11,004 nucleotides of DNA, taken from contig CALPKA020000006.1 of assembly GCA_943324025.2 (NCBI GenBank), positions 1 through 11,004 of the forward strand. Reading direction: 5' to 3'. Shown here in pieces: positions 1-5,202 of this stretch; the stretch's first letter is position 1, and each line of letters begins with the position of its first letter. The translations under genes and the position numbers were made by a program. A model generated the notes under the pieces. The model saw nothing but the letters and a program-made list of their open reading frames with translations. It ran no database searches and had not been told where the DNA came from. Source of the stretch: Bifidobacterium breve. GTDB taxonomy: Bacteria > Actinomycetota > Actinomycetes > Nanopelagicales > Nanopelagicaceae.

Positions 1-140
1 AGGTTCGAGTACATCCTGAAGATATTGGCAAGGTAATTGGCCGTAATGGCAGAACCGCCAAAGCACTTCGCACAGTTGTTAGTGCACTTGCAGGAAGATC
101 AGTTCGCGTTGATTTAATCGAGGCTGACGAGGTTCGTTAA
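1..140 (+). CDS. khpA: KH-domain RNA-binding protein KhpA, C-terminal part
   Basis: The window opens inside this gene; the reading frame begins at base 3 and gives 45 residues before a TAA stop. The fragment holds the core of a KH domain: GKVIGRNGRTAKALRTVV, with the GxxG loop (GRNG) that grips single-stranded RNA. It ends in a short acidic tail, as KhpA proteins (about 75-80 residues) do. KhpA is a small cytoplasmic RNA chaperone, known in other Gram-positives to pair with KhpB. In Actinobacteria it normally lies between rpsP and rimM. Here rimM follows after a single base, which supports both the call and co-transcription. The N-terminal part and its start are outside the window. Confidence 0.9.
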   Translation, partial: VRVHPEDIGKVIGRNGRTAKALRTVVSALAGRSVRVDLIEADEVR

Positions 141-141
141 T

Positions 142-642
142 TTGCAACTTGTCGTAGGTCGCATCGGCCGCGCGCATGGTGTTTTAGGTGAAGCAACAAT
201 TGAGGTTCAAAGTGATGATCCTGATCTTAGGTTCAAAGTCGGAAACAAATTAACCTTAGAAAATGGCAAAGAGTTAACAATTAGATCTGCCAGATGGCAT
301 AACCAAATATTGCTTCTAGCCTTTGATGGCATCGATGATCGAAATGAAATTGAATCCCTTCGTGATGAATTACTTTCAGCTGATGTGGACTTAAGTACAT
401 TGGCACCGGGTGAGTATCACTATCAACAATTACTAGGATCTAAGGTTTTGCTAACTACCGGTGAATTGATCGGAGAGGTAGATGAGGTAGTAAAACTACC
501 TGGTCAGGATTTGCTCTCAGTTACAAAGTCAGGAAAGCAGGTTTTAATTCCAATGGTTAAACAGTTCATTGTCTCAATCGATATTGATTCAAAGACTATT
601 GTGATAAATCCACCAGAGGGGCTATTAGATGTTGCAAATTGA
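142..642 (+). CDS. rimM: 16S rRNA processing protein RimM
   Basis: RimM binds ribosomal protein S19 and helps mature the 30S head domain in the cytoplasm. The 166-residue product has the usual length and two-domain layout. The N-terminal RimM beta-barrel (about residues 1-82) opens with the conserved MQLVVGRIGRAHGVLGE. A PRC-barrel follows at about 90-163, with EYHYQQLLG at its start and VLIPMV and INPPEGLLD near the end. The start is TTG, one base after the khpA stop. I chose it because the family's conserved N-terminus begins exactly there and a GAGG site lies 9 bases upstream, inside khpA. The gene overlaps trmD by 14 bases, so the two are probably translationally coupled. Confidence 0.95.
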   Translation: MQLVVGRIGRAHGVLGEATIEVQSDDPDLRFKVGNKLTLENGKELTIRSARWHNQILLLAFDGIDDRNEIESLRDELLSADVDLSTLAPGEYHYQQLLGSKVLLTTGELIGEVDEVVKLPGQDLLSVTKSGKQVLIPMVKQFIVSIDIDSKTIVINPPEGLLDVAN

Positions 643-1330
643 TGTCATCTCAATATTTCCTGAGTACCTATCGCCATTAAAGCTCTCCTTACTTGGCAAA
701 GCACAAGATAAAGGTTTAGTTTCAATTAATATTCATGATCTTCGCGATCAAACCAATGATGTGCATAAATCAGTTGATGACACCCCATATGGTGGCGGGG
801 CCGGAATGGTTATGACAGCTGAGCCATGGGCGGCAGCAATTGATCAAATTACAAATGATCAAGATGAGGTTGATCTGATTATTTTGACACCAGCAGGTGA
901 AAAATTTAATCAGAAAATGGCTGAAACTTTTGCAAACAAGTCACATCTTATTTTTGCTTGTGGGCGTTATGAAGGTATTGATGCAAGGGTTGGCGAATAT
1001 TATGCAGGCAAAAGCAACTTTAAAATCCACCAGGTATCTATTGGAGATTATGTATTAGGTGGTGGAGAGGTTGCTGCCATGGTAATTATTGAAGCAACAA
1101 CTAGATTAATCCCAGGAGTTCTTGGAAATCCAGATTCATTAAAAGAAGAATCACATTCAATTACTGGCGCCAATGATGAGGTTTTAGTTGAGTATCCAAA
1201 TTACACAAAGCCAGCTTCTTGGCGCGGGTTAGAAGTGCCGGAGGTTTTACTCTCAGGAAATCATGGAGAGATAGCAAAGTGGCGAAAAGCCCAAGCTGAG
1301 CGTCGGACGCAGCAACTTAATAAGGAATAA
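629..1330 (+). CDS. trmD: tRNA (guanine-N1)-methyltransferase TrmD
   Basis: TrmD transfers a methyl group from SAM to N1 of G37, next to the anticodon, which prevents +1 frameshifting. The 233-residue product is full length. Signatures seen are DTPYGGGAGMVM (51-62), FACGRYEGID (109-118), SIGDYVLGGGE (137-147, the SAM-binding trefoil-knot loop) and RLIPGVLGN (159-167). A C-terminal tRNA-binding domain starts near YTKPASWRG. The ATG lies inside the end of rimM, with an AGAGGGG site about 8 bases upstream. The residue aligning with the proposed catalytic base (Asp169 of E. coli, in an EDS motif) is Glu174 here (EESH), although the matching Arg (Arg159) is kept. No rplS follows, although rplS is the usual neighbour. 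Confidence 0.95.
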   Translation: MLQIDVISIFPEYLSPLKLSLLGKAQDKGLVSINIHDLRDQTNDVHKSVDDTPYGGGAGMVMTAEPWAAAIDQITNDQDEVDLIILTPAGEKFNQKMAETFANKSHLIFACGRYEGIDARVGEYYAGKSNFKIHQVSIGDYVLGGGEVAAMVIIEATTRLIPGVLGNPDSLKEESHSITGANDEVLVEYPNYTKPASWRGLEVPEVLLSGNHGEIAKWRKAQAERRTQQLNKE

Positions 1331-1390
1331 TTCCGACACGCCTAGCGTTGATTAGGTACATGCCTTCCAAATAGGGGATTATCCGCCCAG

Positions 1391-1412
1391 TTGGAGTAAT
1401 CGTTACATCCAA
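1391..1412. repeat. Near-palindrome upstream of DUF4193
   Basis: The left arm TTGGAGTAA pairs with the right arm TTAC-A-TCCAA around a TCG triloop: nine base pairs with a single bulged A. The inner core GTAA-TCG-TTAC is a perfect inverted repeat. No T-run follows on either strand, so an intrinsic terminator is unlikely. It could be an mRNA leader hairpin of DUF4193 or a protein-binding site; sequence alone does not decide. Confidence 0.5.
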
Positions 1413-1439
1413 AAGTTATTGAGAGTTTTACTTAGTTTC

Positions 1440-1449
1440 AAGGAGGTGA
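1440..1449 (+). promoter_or_regulatory. Very strong Shine-Dalgarno site of DUF4193
   Basis: AAGGAGGTGA is complementary over ten bases to the conserved 3' tail of bacterial 16S rRNA (TCACCTCCTT). Two in-frame ATG codons follow in tandem (1450 and 1453). The spacing from AGGAGG is 3 bases to the first and 6 to the second, so the second is the likelier start. Confidence 0.85.
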
Positions 1450-1452
1450 ATG

Positions 1453-1749
1453 ATGGCTACTGATTACGACACCCCCAGAAAAACCGATGAAGAGTTACAT
1501 GAAGAATCATTAGAAGAATTAAAAGCTCGTCGAGCCGATGCACAATCTGGTCAAGTAGATATTGATGAGGCTGAGGCAGCTGAGAATCTAGAGCTTCCTG
1601 GTGCAGATTTATCTGGCGAAGAGTTGACTGTAAAGGTTGTCCCTAAGCAAGAGGATGAGTTCACATGCAGTCGTTGTTTCTTAGTTAAGCATGTAAATCA
1701 ACGTGCTCGCGGTGAAGGTCCAAAGGCTGTTTGTCGCGATTGCGATTAA
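1453..1749 (+). CDS. DUF4193 family zinc-ribbon-like protein
   Basis: This is a small actinobacterial protein of unknown function (98 residues from the second ATG, 99 from the first). The N-terminus MATDYDTPR and the central ELPGADLSGEEL and VVPKQEDEFTC are the recognisable family signatures. The N-terminal half is rich in Glu and Asp and probably helical or disordered. The C-terminus carries two CxxC pairs, Cys72/Cys75 and Cys94/Cys97, which look like a zinc ribbon. Family members usually sit near dut, DUF3093 and the CeoB/CeoC genes, as here. The ten-base Shine-Dalgarno match suggests high translation. Its TAA stop overlaps the convergent DUF3093 stop. No function can be assigned; a zinc-dependent contact with RNA polymerase or nucleic acid would be speculation. 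Confidence 0.9.
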   Translation: MATDYDTPRKTDEELHEESLEELKARRADAQSGQVDIDEAEAAENLELPGADLSGEELTVKVVPKQEDEFTCSRCFLVKHVNQRARGEGPKAVCRDCD

Positions 1750-2195
1750 TTCAAAGCCTTACTTAAGTATTTCGCTTTTCTACTTGAAATCAACCAATAT
1801 GGCGTGGGATCTTTTCTATCTTTAATCTCAACTTTAACGCCAGTTGTAACCCAAAATCTAGTTGCATTAAATGCTGCTGGATCTGCCTGGGCTCCTCGAA
1901 TCTTTAAAAACTGATCCTTTTCTAGTAATACAACTTTTTTAATATATTTGATTTCAATTTTTGCATTACCAACATAAAGCCAATCATTTATAACAACTGT
2001 TTCTAAGGCGGATCTTCGCGAGCTGTAAACAAGAATTAGAGCAATGATTAGCGAAATTACCCCAGCTGTTAGATGGCCAAAGGGCGCCCAAAAGGTCAGA
2101 TAGATCGAACCAAGCATCATCCCAAGAAATAGCCACAACCAAAGGGGCCAATTGATTCGCTCTGCAAACTCTGATTTTGAATTAGATCTTGCCAT
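1746..2195 (-). CDS. DUF3093 family membrane protein
   Basis: This is an actinobacteria-specific protein of unknown function, 149 residues. After a short polar N-terminus come two hydrophobic segments (about residues 16-37 and 41-58). A cytosolic or extracytosolic domain follows, carrying the family's conserved features: the ADPAAFNATRFWV block (104-116), then VEIKDRKDPTPYWLISSRK (122-140). I start it at the ATG at 2195, giving MARSNSKSEF. A longer reading from 2309 would run deep into the divergent thioesterase gene and lacks family similarity. A TATCCT box ends seven bases before this ATG with no ribosome-binding site, which suggests a leaderless mRNA. The stop shares a TTAA with the DUF4193 stop. 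Confidence 0.88.
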   Translation of the reverse strand: MARSNSKSEFAERINWPLWLWLFLGMMLGSIYLTFWAPFGHLTAGVISLIIALILVYSSRRSALETVVINDWLYVGNAKIEIKYIKKVVLLEKDQFLKIRGAQADPAAFNATRFWVTTGVKVEIKDRKDPTPYWLISSRKAKYLSKALN

Positions 2196-2202
2196 GAGAT
2201 AA

Positions 2203-2208
2203 AGGATA
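2203..2208 (-). promoter_or_regulatory. Putative -10 box of the DUF3093 gene
   Basis: On the - strand this reads TATCCT, followed by seven bases and then the ATG. That distance places the transcription start at or next to the start codon, as in leaderless actinobacterial transcripts. No convincing -35 element is seen. It overlaps the opposing -10 box at 2207-2212 by two bases. Confidence 0.5.
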
Positions 2209-2212
2209 CGCT
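2207..2212 (+). promoter_or_regulatory. Putative -10 box of the thioesterase-dut-DUF3159 unit
   Basis: TACGCT is followed by six bases and then ATG at 2219, the spacing expected for a leaderless transcript. It overlaps the opposing TATCCT box. An alternative reading uses the AAAGGA site at 2201-2206 with a TTG start at 2213; that would require a promoter further upstream, inside the DUF3093 gene. Confidence 0.4.
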
Positions 2213-2218
2213 TTGGCA

Positions 2219-2803
2219 ATGGCTCGCATTGCATCCACCACTCCACCGCCAGATTCAGTGATGCCAGCGCGCCACCCAAAGGCACCTGTAATTGGTTCAC
2301 AAATACCATCCCACTTTGGATACTGCTTTGGTTGTGGTGAGCTTCATAAAACCGGATTACATTTAATCGCTTTCGCCGGTGAAGGTTTAGATCTAACAGG
2401 AAAATTCACAGTAACTGAGAATCATCAGGGAGCACCTGGCTTGGCACATGGTGGATTACTCTCTCTAGCATTTGATGAAGCACTTGGTAAATTGATGTGG
2501 TTAATTAGGACTCCTGCAGTAACTGGCAGATTAGAAACTGATTTCCTACTTCCAGTGCCGATGGGTCGCACTCTTTATATTAATGCCAGAATTACCGGTC
2601 AATCTGGAAGAAAGATATACACCCAAGCTGAGGGAAGATTGGATTCACCAACTGGTGAGGTTGCAGTAAATGCAGCGGCCTTGTTTATCTCAGTACCAAT
2701 GGAGCATTTTATAAAGAACTTAACTGAACAATATAAGGATCACTTAGTAGAGCATCCAGAGTTGATGGCTTTTGTTGATCCAGATTTTGATATAAACCCA
2801 TGA
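2219..2803 (+). CDS. PaaI-like hotdog-fold thioesterase family protein
   Basis: This is probably an acyl-CoA thioesterase of the 4HBT/PaaI superfamily; the substrate is unknown. The product is 194 residues from ATG 2219, or 196 from TTG 2213. An N-terminal extension ends in HFGYCFGCG, with a Cys pair typical of this actinobacterial subgroup. The hotdog core follows with HQGAPGLAHGGLLSLAFDEALG, whose HGG and D/E residues form the active-site helix. GRLETDFLLPVPMG and the strand VAVNAAALFISV complete the core. The tail is acidic and unconserved. The start is uncertain: ATG 2219 fits the leaderless -10 spacing, while TTG 2213 fits an AAAGGA site six bases upstream. The stop overlaps the dut start (ATGA), so the two are probably translated together. 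Confidence 0.85.
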   Translation: MARIASTTPPPDSVMPARHPKAPVIGSQIPSHFGYCFGCGELHKTGLHLIAFAGEGLDLTGKFTVTENHQGAPGLAHGGLLSLAFDEALGKLMWLIRTPAVTGRLETDFLLPVPMGRTLYINARITGQSGRKIYTQAEGRLDSPTGEVAVNAAALFISVPMEHFIKNLTEQYKDHLVEHPELMAFVDPDFDINP

Positions 2804-3234
2804 TGCAAGTTCTAATTAAAAGGCTTGACCCAACTGTTCCGCTGCCTTCATATGCAAAAGGTGGGGATGCAGGAGCTGATCTTGCAACTCGTATTGATTT
2901 CACGATTAAACCAGGTGAGCGAATGTTGATTCCAACTGGAATTAGCATTGCTCTTCCCAATGGATATGTAGCACTTGTTCACCCAAGATCTGGATTAGCA
3001 ATTAAGCATGGAATCTCTATGGTGAATACTCCTGGAACAGTTGATGCGGGGTATCGCGGAGAACTTCAAGTTATTTTGATAAACCATGATTTAACCGAAT
3101 CAGTTTCTTTTAAAAAGGGTGATCGAATTGCTCAGCTTGTAATCCAAAAAGTTGAACGCGCTGAATTTATTGAGGTTCAAGATTTACCTGGATCAGAAAG
3201 ATCTGCTGGGGGATTTGGATCAACGGGCGCATGA
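2800..3234 (+). CDS. dut: Deoxyuridine 5'-triphosphate nucleotidohydrolase (dUTPase)
   Basis: This enzyme hydrolyses dUTP to dUMP and pyrophosphate, keeping uracil out of DNA and supplying dUMP for thymidylate synthesis. The 144-residue product has all five motifs of the homotrimeric dUTPase family. Motif 1 is GGDAGADL (21-28) and motif 2 is PRSGLA (62-67). Motif 3 is NTPGTVDAGYRGEL (76-89), with the catalytic Asp83 and the uracil-contacting Tyr85. Motif 4 is GDRIAQLVI (107-115), and motif 5 is RSAGGFGSTG (134-143), the mobile C-terminal arm. It begins with tandem ATG codons at 2800 and 2803, the first overlapping the thioesterase stop. Either could be used, which changes only the first residue. 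Its stop overlaps the DUF3159 start. Confidence 0.97.
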   Translation: MMQVLIKRLDPTVPLPSYAKGGDAGADLATRIDFTIKPGERMLIPTGISIALPNGYVALVHPRSGLAIKHGISMVNTPGTVDAGYRGELQVILINHDLTESVSFKKGDRIAQLVIQKVERAEFIEVQDLPGSERSAGGFGSTGA

Positions 3235-3854
3235 GTTATCAGGGACATAGCGAAGATAAAGATAAGGTCTTAAACGCTTTAGGCGGCAAGAAAGGCTTAA
3301 TTGATTCTGGGCTGCCTTCATTAGTTTTCTTAATTGTTTTCAATCTATCCGGAAAGAATATTACCTCGGCGATTTATGCTGCCATTGGTTTATCAATAGT
3401 TTTAACATTTATCAGAATAGTAAAGCGAGAAACTGTTCAACATGCTTTTTCTGGATTAATTGGTGTTGGCGTATGTGCTTTTATCGCAAGACGCAGTGGC
3501 AATGCTGCAGATTTTTACCTACCTGGATTATGGATCAACGCAGGCTATGCACTTCTATATGCATTAACAAATCTTTTTAAATGGCCACTGCTTGGTGTTG
3601 TGCTCGGGCCAATTCTTGGCGAGAATTTACTGTGGCGCAAAGATCCAGCTCGCCTTAAGGCATACACAAAAGCTGGTTGGCTCTGGGTTGGAATGTTTGC
3701 CGCAAGATTGATAGTCCAATATCCGTTATACAAGAGTGGAAATGTTAATTTACTAGGAACAGCAAGATTACTTATGGGGTATCCACTATTTATTCTAACT
3801 GCGTGGGGAACCTGGTTGATCTTAAGAAAGACTCCAACTACAAAAATTAGTTAA
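3231..3854 (+). CDS. DUF3159 family multi-pass membrane protein
   Basis: This is an integral membrane protein of unknown function from an actinobacterial family, 207 residues. A polar N-terminus with LGGKKGLIDSGLPSLVF (17-33), the family's typical opening, is followed by about six hydrophobic segments. They lie at roughly 28-40, 44-63, 73-86, 97-116, 148-166 and 177-198. Conserved polar features lie in the loops: GENLLWRKDPARLKAY (130-145) and the ARLIVQYPLY helix (158-167). The family usually lies close to the CeoB/CeoC genes and dut, as here. The start ATG overlaps the dut stop by four bases. The stop shares a TTAA with the convergent CeoC-like gene. A transport or channel role has been suggested by topology only; nothing in the sequence proves it. 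Confidence 0.88.
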   Translation: MSYQGHSEDKDKVLNALGGKKGLIDSGLPSLVFLIVFNLSGKNITSAIYAAIGLSIVLTFIRIVKRETVQHAFSGLIGVGVCAFIARRSGNAADFYLPGLWINAGYALLYALTNLFKWPLLGVVLGPILGENLLWRKDPARLKAYTKAGWLWVGMFAARLIVQYPLYKSGNVNLLGTARLLMGYPLFILTAWGTWLILRKTPTTKIS

Positions 3855-4507
3855 ATAAAGCAGGATTTAAGTTTTTCTTCAGCTTTAGCAGAGGCTACAA
3901 AAAGAAGCTCATCGCCCGCGGCAAATACATCATGATCTTTTGGAGTAATTACATGCCCATCACGCACAATTGCAGCAATGCTTGCATCTTCAGGAAGTTC
4001 AATTTCACCAACCGTTTTACCACAGCAAGCTGCAGTGTCAGGCAAAGTAATTTCAACGAGGTTGGCTTCGCCTTTTCTAAATGAGAACAGGCGCACTACA
4101 TCTCCAACGCTAACCGCCTCTTCAACTAAAGCTGAAATAATTCGTGGTGTTGAAACTGCAACATCTACACCCCAAGAGTTATCAAACATCCACTCATTTT
4201 TTGGGTGGTTTACTCGTGCAACAACTCTAGGCACGCCATACTCGGTTTTGCCCAGTAAAGATGCAACAAGATTTACTTTGTCATCACCGGTTGCTGCAAC
4301 CAACACTTGGCAGCCATCTAATTTGGCTTGATCCAAAGCAGTTACTTCACAGGCATCAGCTAATAACCATTCAGCCGTTGGAACGGAATCCATTTTTAAT
4401 GCCTTCGGGTCCTTATCAATCAATAAGACTTGATGCCCATTTTCCAGTAATTCTCGGGCAATAGCTCGACCAACATTTCCAGCTCCTGCAATAGCAATTC
4501 TCATCAT
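3851..4507 (-). CDS. TrkA-type potassium transport regulator, CeoC-like
   Basis: This is a cytoplasmic RCK protein (218 residues) expected to bind NAD(H) or a nucleotide and gate a K+ transporter. The N-terminal Rossmann domain (about 1-120) has the dinucleotide loop GAGNVG (8-13). The acidic residue that contacts the ribose is Asp31, and TGDDKVN (73-79) is a typical TrkA_N loop. An RCK_C domain spans about 135-215. The gene starts with tandem ATG codons (4507 and 4504), the first overlapping the upstream CeoB-like stop. An AGGTG site five bases upstream can serve either. Actinobacteria such as Mycobacterium carry this pair as ceoB-ceoC (also called trkA genes). No channel subunit is encoded next to it here. 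Confidence 0.9.
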   Translation of the reverse strand: MMRIAIAGAGNVGRAIARELLENGHQVLLIDKDPKALKMDSVPTAEWLLADACEVTALDQAKLDGCQVLVAATGDDKVNLVASLLGKTEYGVPRVVARVNHPKNEWMFDNSWGVDVAVSTPRIISALVEEAVSVGDVVRLFSFRKGEANLVEITLPDTAACCGKTVGEIELPEDASIAAIVRDGHVITPKDHDVFAAGDELLFVASAKAEEKLKSCFI

Positions 4508-5166
4508 GCACCTGCCGGGGATTTAGAGAGGGTTTTTTCAGTTTCTAAAATTTGTTTTTCATTAATTAAAAGATGAACTAAATCGCCTTCTTGCAGAACT
4601 GTGTGTTCATTTGGAAGCACTGCTTCGCCAAGACGAGTAATAAATGCAACTCTTGCATTGGTATTTTTCTCAATTAATAGTATTGATTCGCCATACCATT
4701 CCTTATGCAAACTGACCTCAACTAATTGCACAGTTCCAGTTGCATCACGCCACTCTGATTTTGTGCCATCTGGAGTAAGTCGTCTCATGATCTGATCGGT
4801 TGTCCAAAGCACTGTTGCAACTGTTGGAATTCCTAGCCGCTGATAGATTTCAGCTCGACCTGGATCATAAATTCTTGCTACAACATTTTTAACGCCAAAG
4901 GTTTCTCGTGCAACTCGAGCTGCCAAGATATTGGAGTTATCTCCATTTGAAACTGCAGCAAATGCATCGGCTTTTTCAATACCTGCTTCGAGCAAGGTGT
5001 CTCTATCAAATCCAACTCCAGCAATTGTGCGGCCATTGAAATTTGCACCTAATCGGCGGAAAGCTTCTCGGTTTTGGTCGATCACTGCGACTGTGTGGCC
5101 TGATTTTTCAAGATCTACCGCCAAGGTCGATCCGACTCGTCCGCAACCCATTATTACTACGTGCAC
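4504..5166 (-). CDS. TrkA-type potassium transport regulator, CeoB-like
   Basis: This is the partner of the CeoC-like protein and the first gene of the pair, 220 residues. The Rossmann domain shows GCGRVG (7-12), Asp30 at the end of the second strand and SNGDNSN (73-79). An RCK_C domain covers about 145-205. I chose the GTG at 5166, which gives the family's canonical opening MHVVIMGCGRVG. A longer reading from TTG 5175 adds three residues and has no ribosome-binding site. A TAAGTT box ends seven bases before this GTG, so a leaderless transcript starting at the GTG is likely. The pair probably forms a hetero-oligomer controlling K+ uptake in response to nucleotide state; that is inferred from the family. 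Confidence 0.9.
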   Translation of the reverse strand: MHVVIMGCGRVGSTLAVDLEKSGHTVAVIDQNREAFRRLGANFNGRTIAGVGFDRDTLLEAGIEKADAFAAVSNGDNSNILAARVARETFGVKNVVARIYDPGRAEIYQRLGIPTVATVLWTTDQIMRRLTPDGTKSEWRDATGTVQLVEVSLHKEWYGESILLIEKNTNARVAFITRLGEAVLPNEHTVLQEGDLVHLLINEKQILETEKTLSKSPAGA

Positions 5167-5173
5167 AAAGGAC

Positions 5174-5179
5174 AACTTA
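5174..5179 (-). promoter_or_regulatory. Putative -10 box of the CeoB-CeoC unit
   Basis: On the - strand this reads TAAGTT, followed by seven bases and then GTG at 5166. That is the same box-to-start spacing as the DUF3093 and methyltransferase genes, and it supports the GTG start and leaderless translation. No clear -35 element is seen. Confidence 0.5.
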
Positions 5180-5182
5180 CAC

Positions 5183-5202
5183 CCATAGGCTCCGCTCTAT
5201 GG
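5183..5202. repeat. Short inverted repeat over the divergent promoter
   Basis: CCATAG (5183-5188) and CTATGG (5197-5202) are perfect inverted copies separated by eight bases. The left arm overlaps the start of the TAGGCT box and the right arm contains the methyltransferase ATG. The symmetry would suit an operator or a small mRNA-start hairpin. A six-base repeat can also arise by chance. Confidence 0.35.
5186..5191 (+). promoter_or_regulatory. Putative -10 box of the TRAM methyltransferase gene
   Basis: TAGGCT is followed by seven bases and then ATG at 5199, consistent with a leaderless transcript. There is no ribosome-binding site. The box lies partly inside the left arm of a short inverted repeat (5183-5202). 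Confidence 0.5.

Larger units (their letters stand above)
1331..1452. other. Intergenic gap and 5' leader between trmD and DUF4193
   Basis: This is the longest non-coding stretch in the window. It holds a near-palindrome (1391-1412) and a very strong Shine-Dalgarno site (1440-1449). The only useful TANNNT box is TAGCGT at 1343-1348. It would give a leader of about 95 bases, but no -35 element accompanies it, so the promoter is not established. I see no terminator with a T-run for the trmD operon, so read-through into DUF4193 is possible. No convincing small ORF is present. Confidence 0.5.

Noticed and set aside
1332..1339. TCCGACAC, containing the GACAC core bound by WhiA in Streptomyces.
   Set aside because: A five-base core is too short to call a site without conservation or binding data.
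172..1412. A possible intrinsic terminator for the trmD operon.
   Set aside because: The only notable hairpin (1391-1412) has no T-run after it on either strand, and none is found before it.
1356..1463. A frame open for about 35 codons in the trmD-DUF4193 gap, as a possible leader peptide.
   Set aside because: It has no ATG or GTG start and no ribosome-binding site of its own, and it runs out of frame into DUF4193. An open stretch this short is expected by chance.
2196..2309. An N-terminal extension of the DUF3093 gene up to 2309.
   Set aside because: It lies antisense to the thioesterase N-terminus, has no family similarity, and the ATG at 2195 has a well-placed promoter box.
3978..4331. 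A + strand open frame of 117 codons opposite the CeoC-like gene.
   Set aside because: It is a shadow of a well-supported RCK gene, with no recognisable domain or ribosome-binding site.
5043..5198. A 52-residue upstream extension of the TRAM methyltransferase frame.
   Set aside because: It overlaps the conserved 5' end of the CeoB-like gene on the other strand and does not resemble a TRAM N-terminus; ATG 5199 fits the family.
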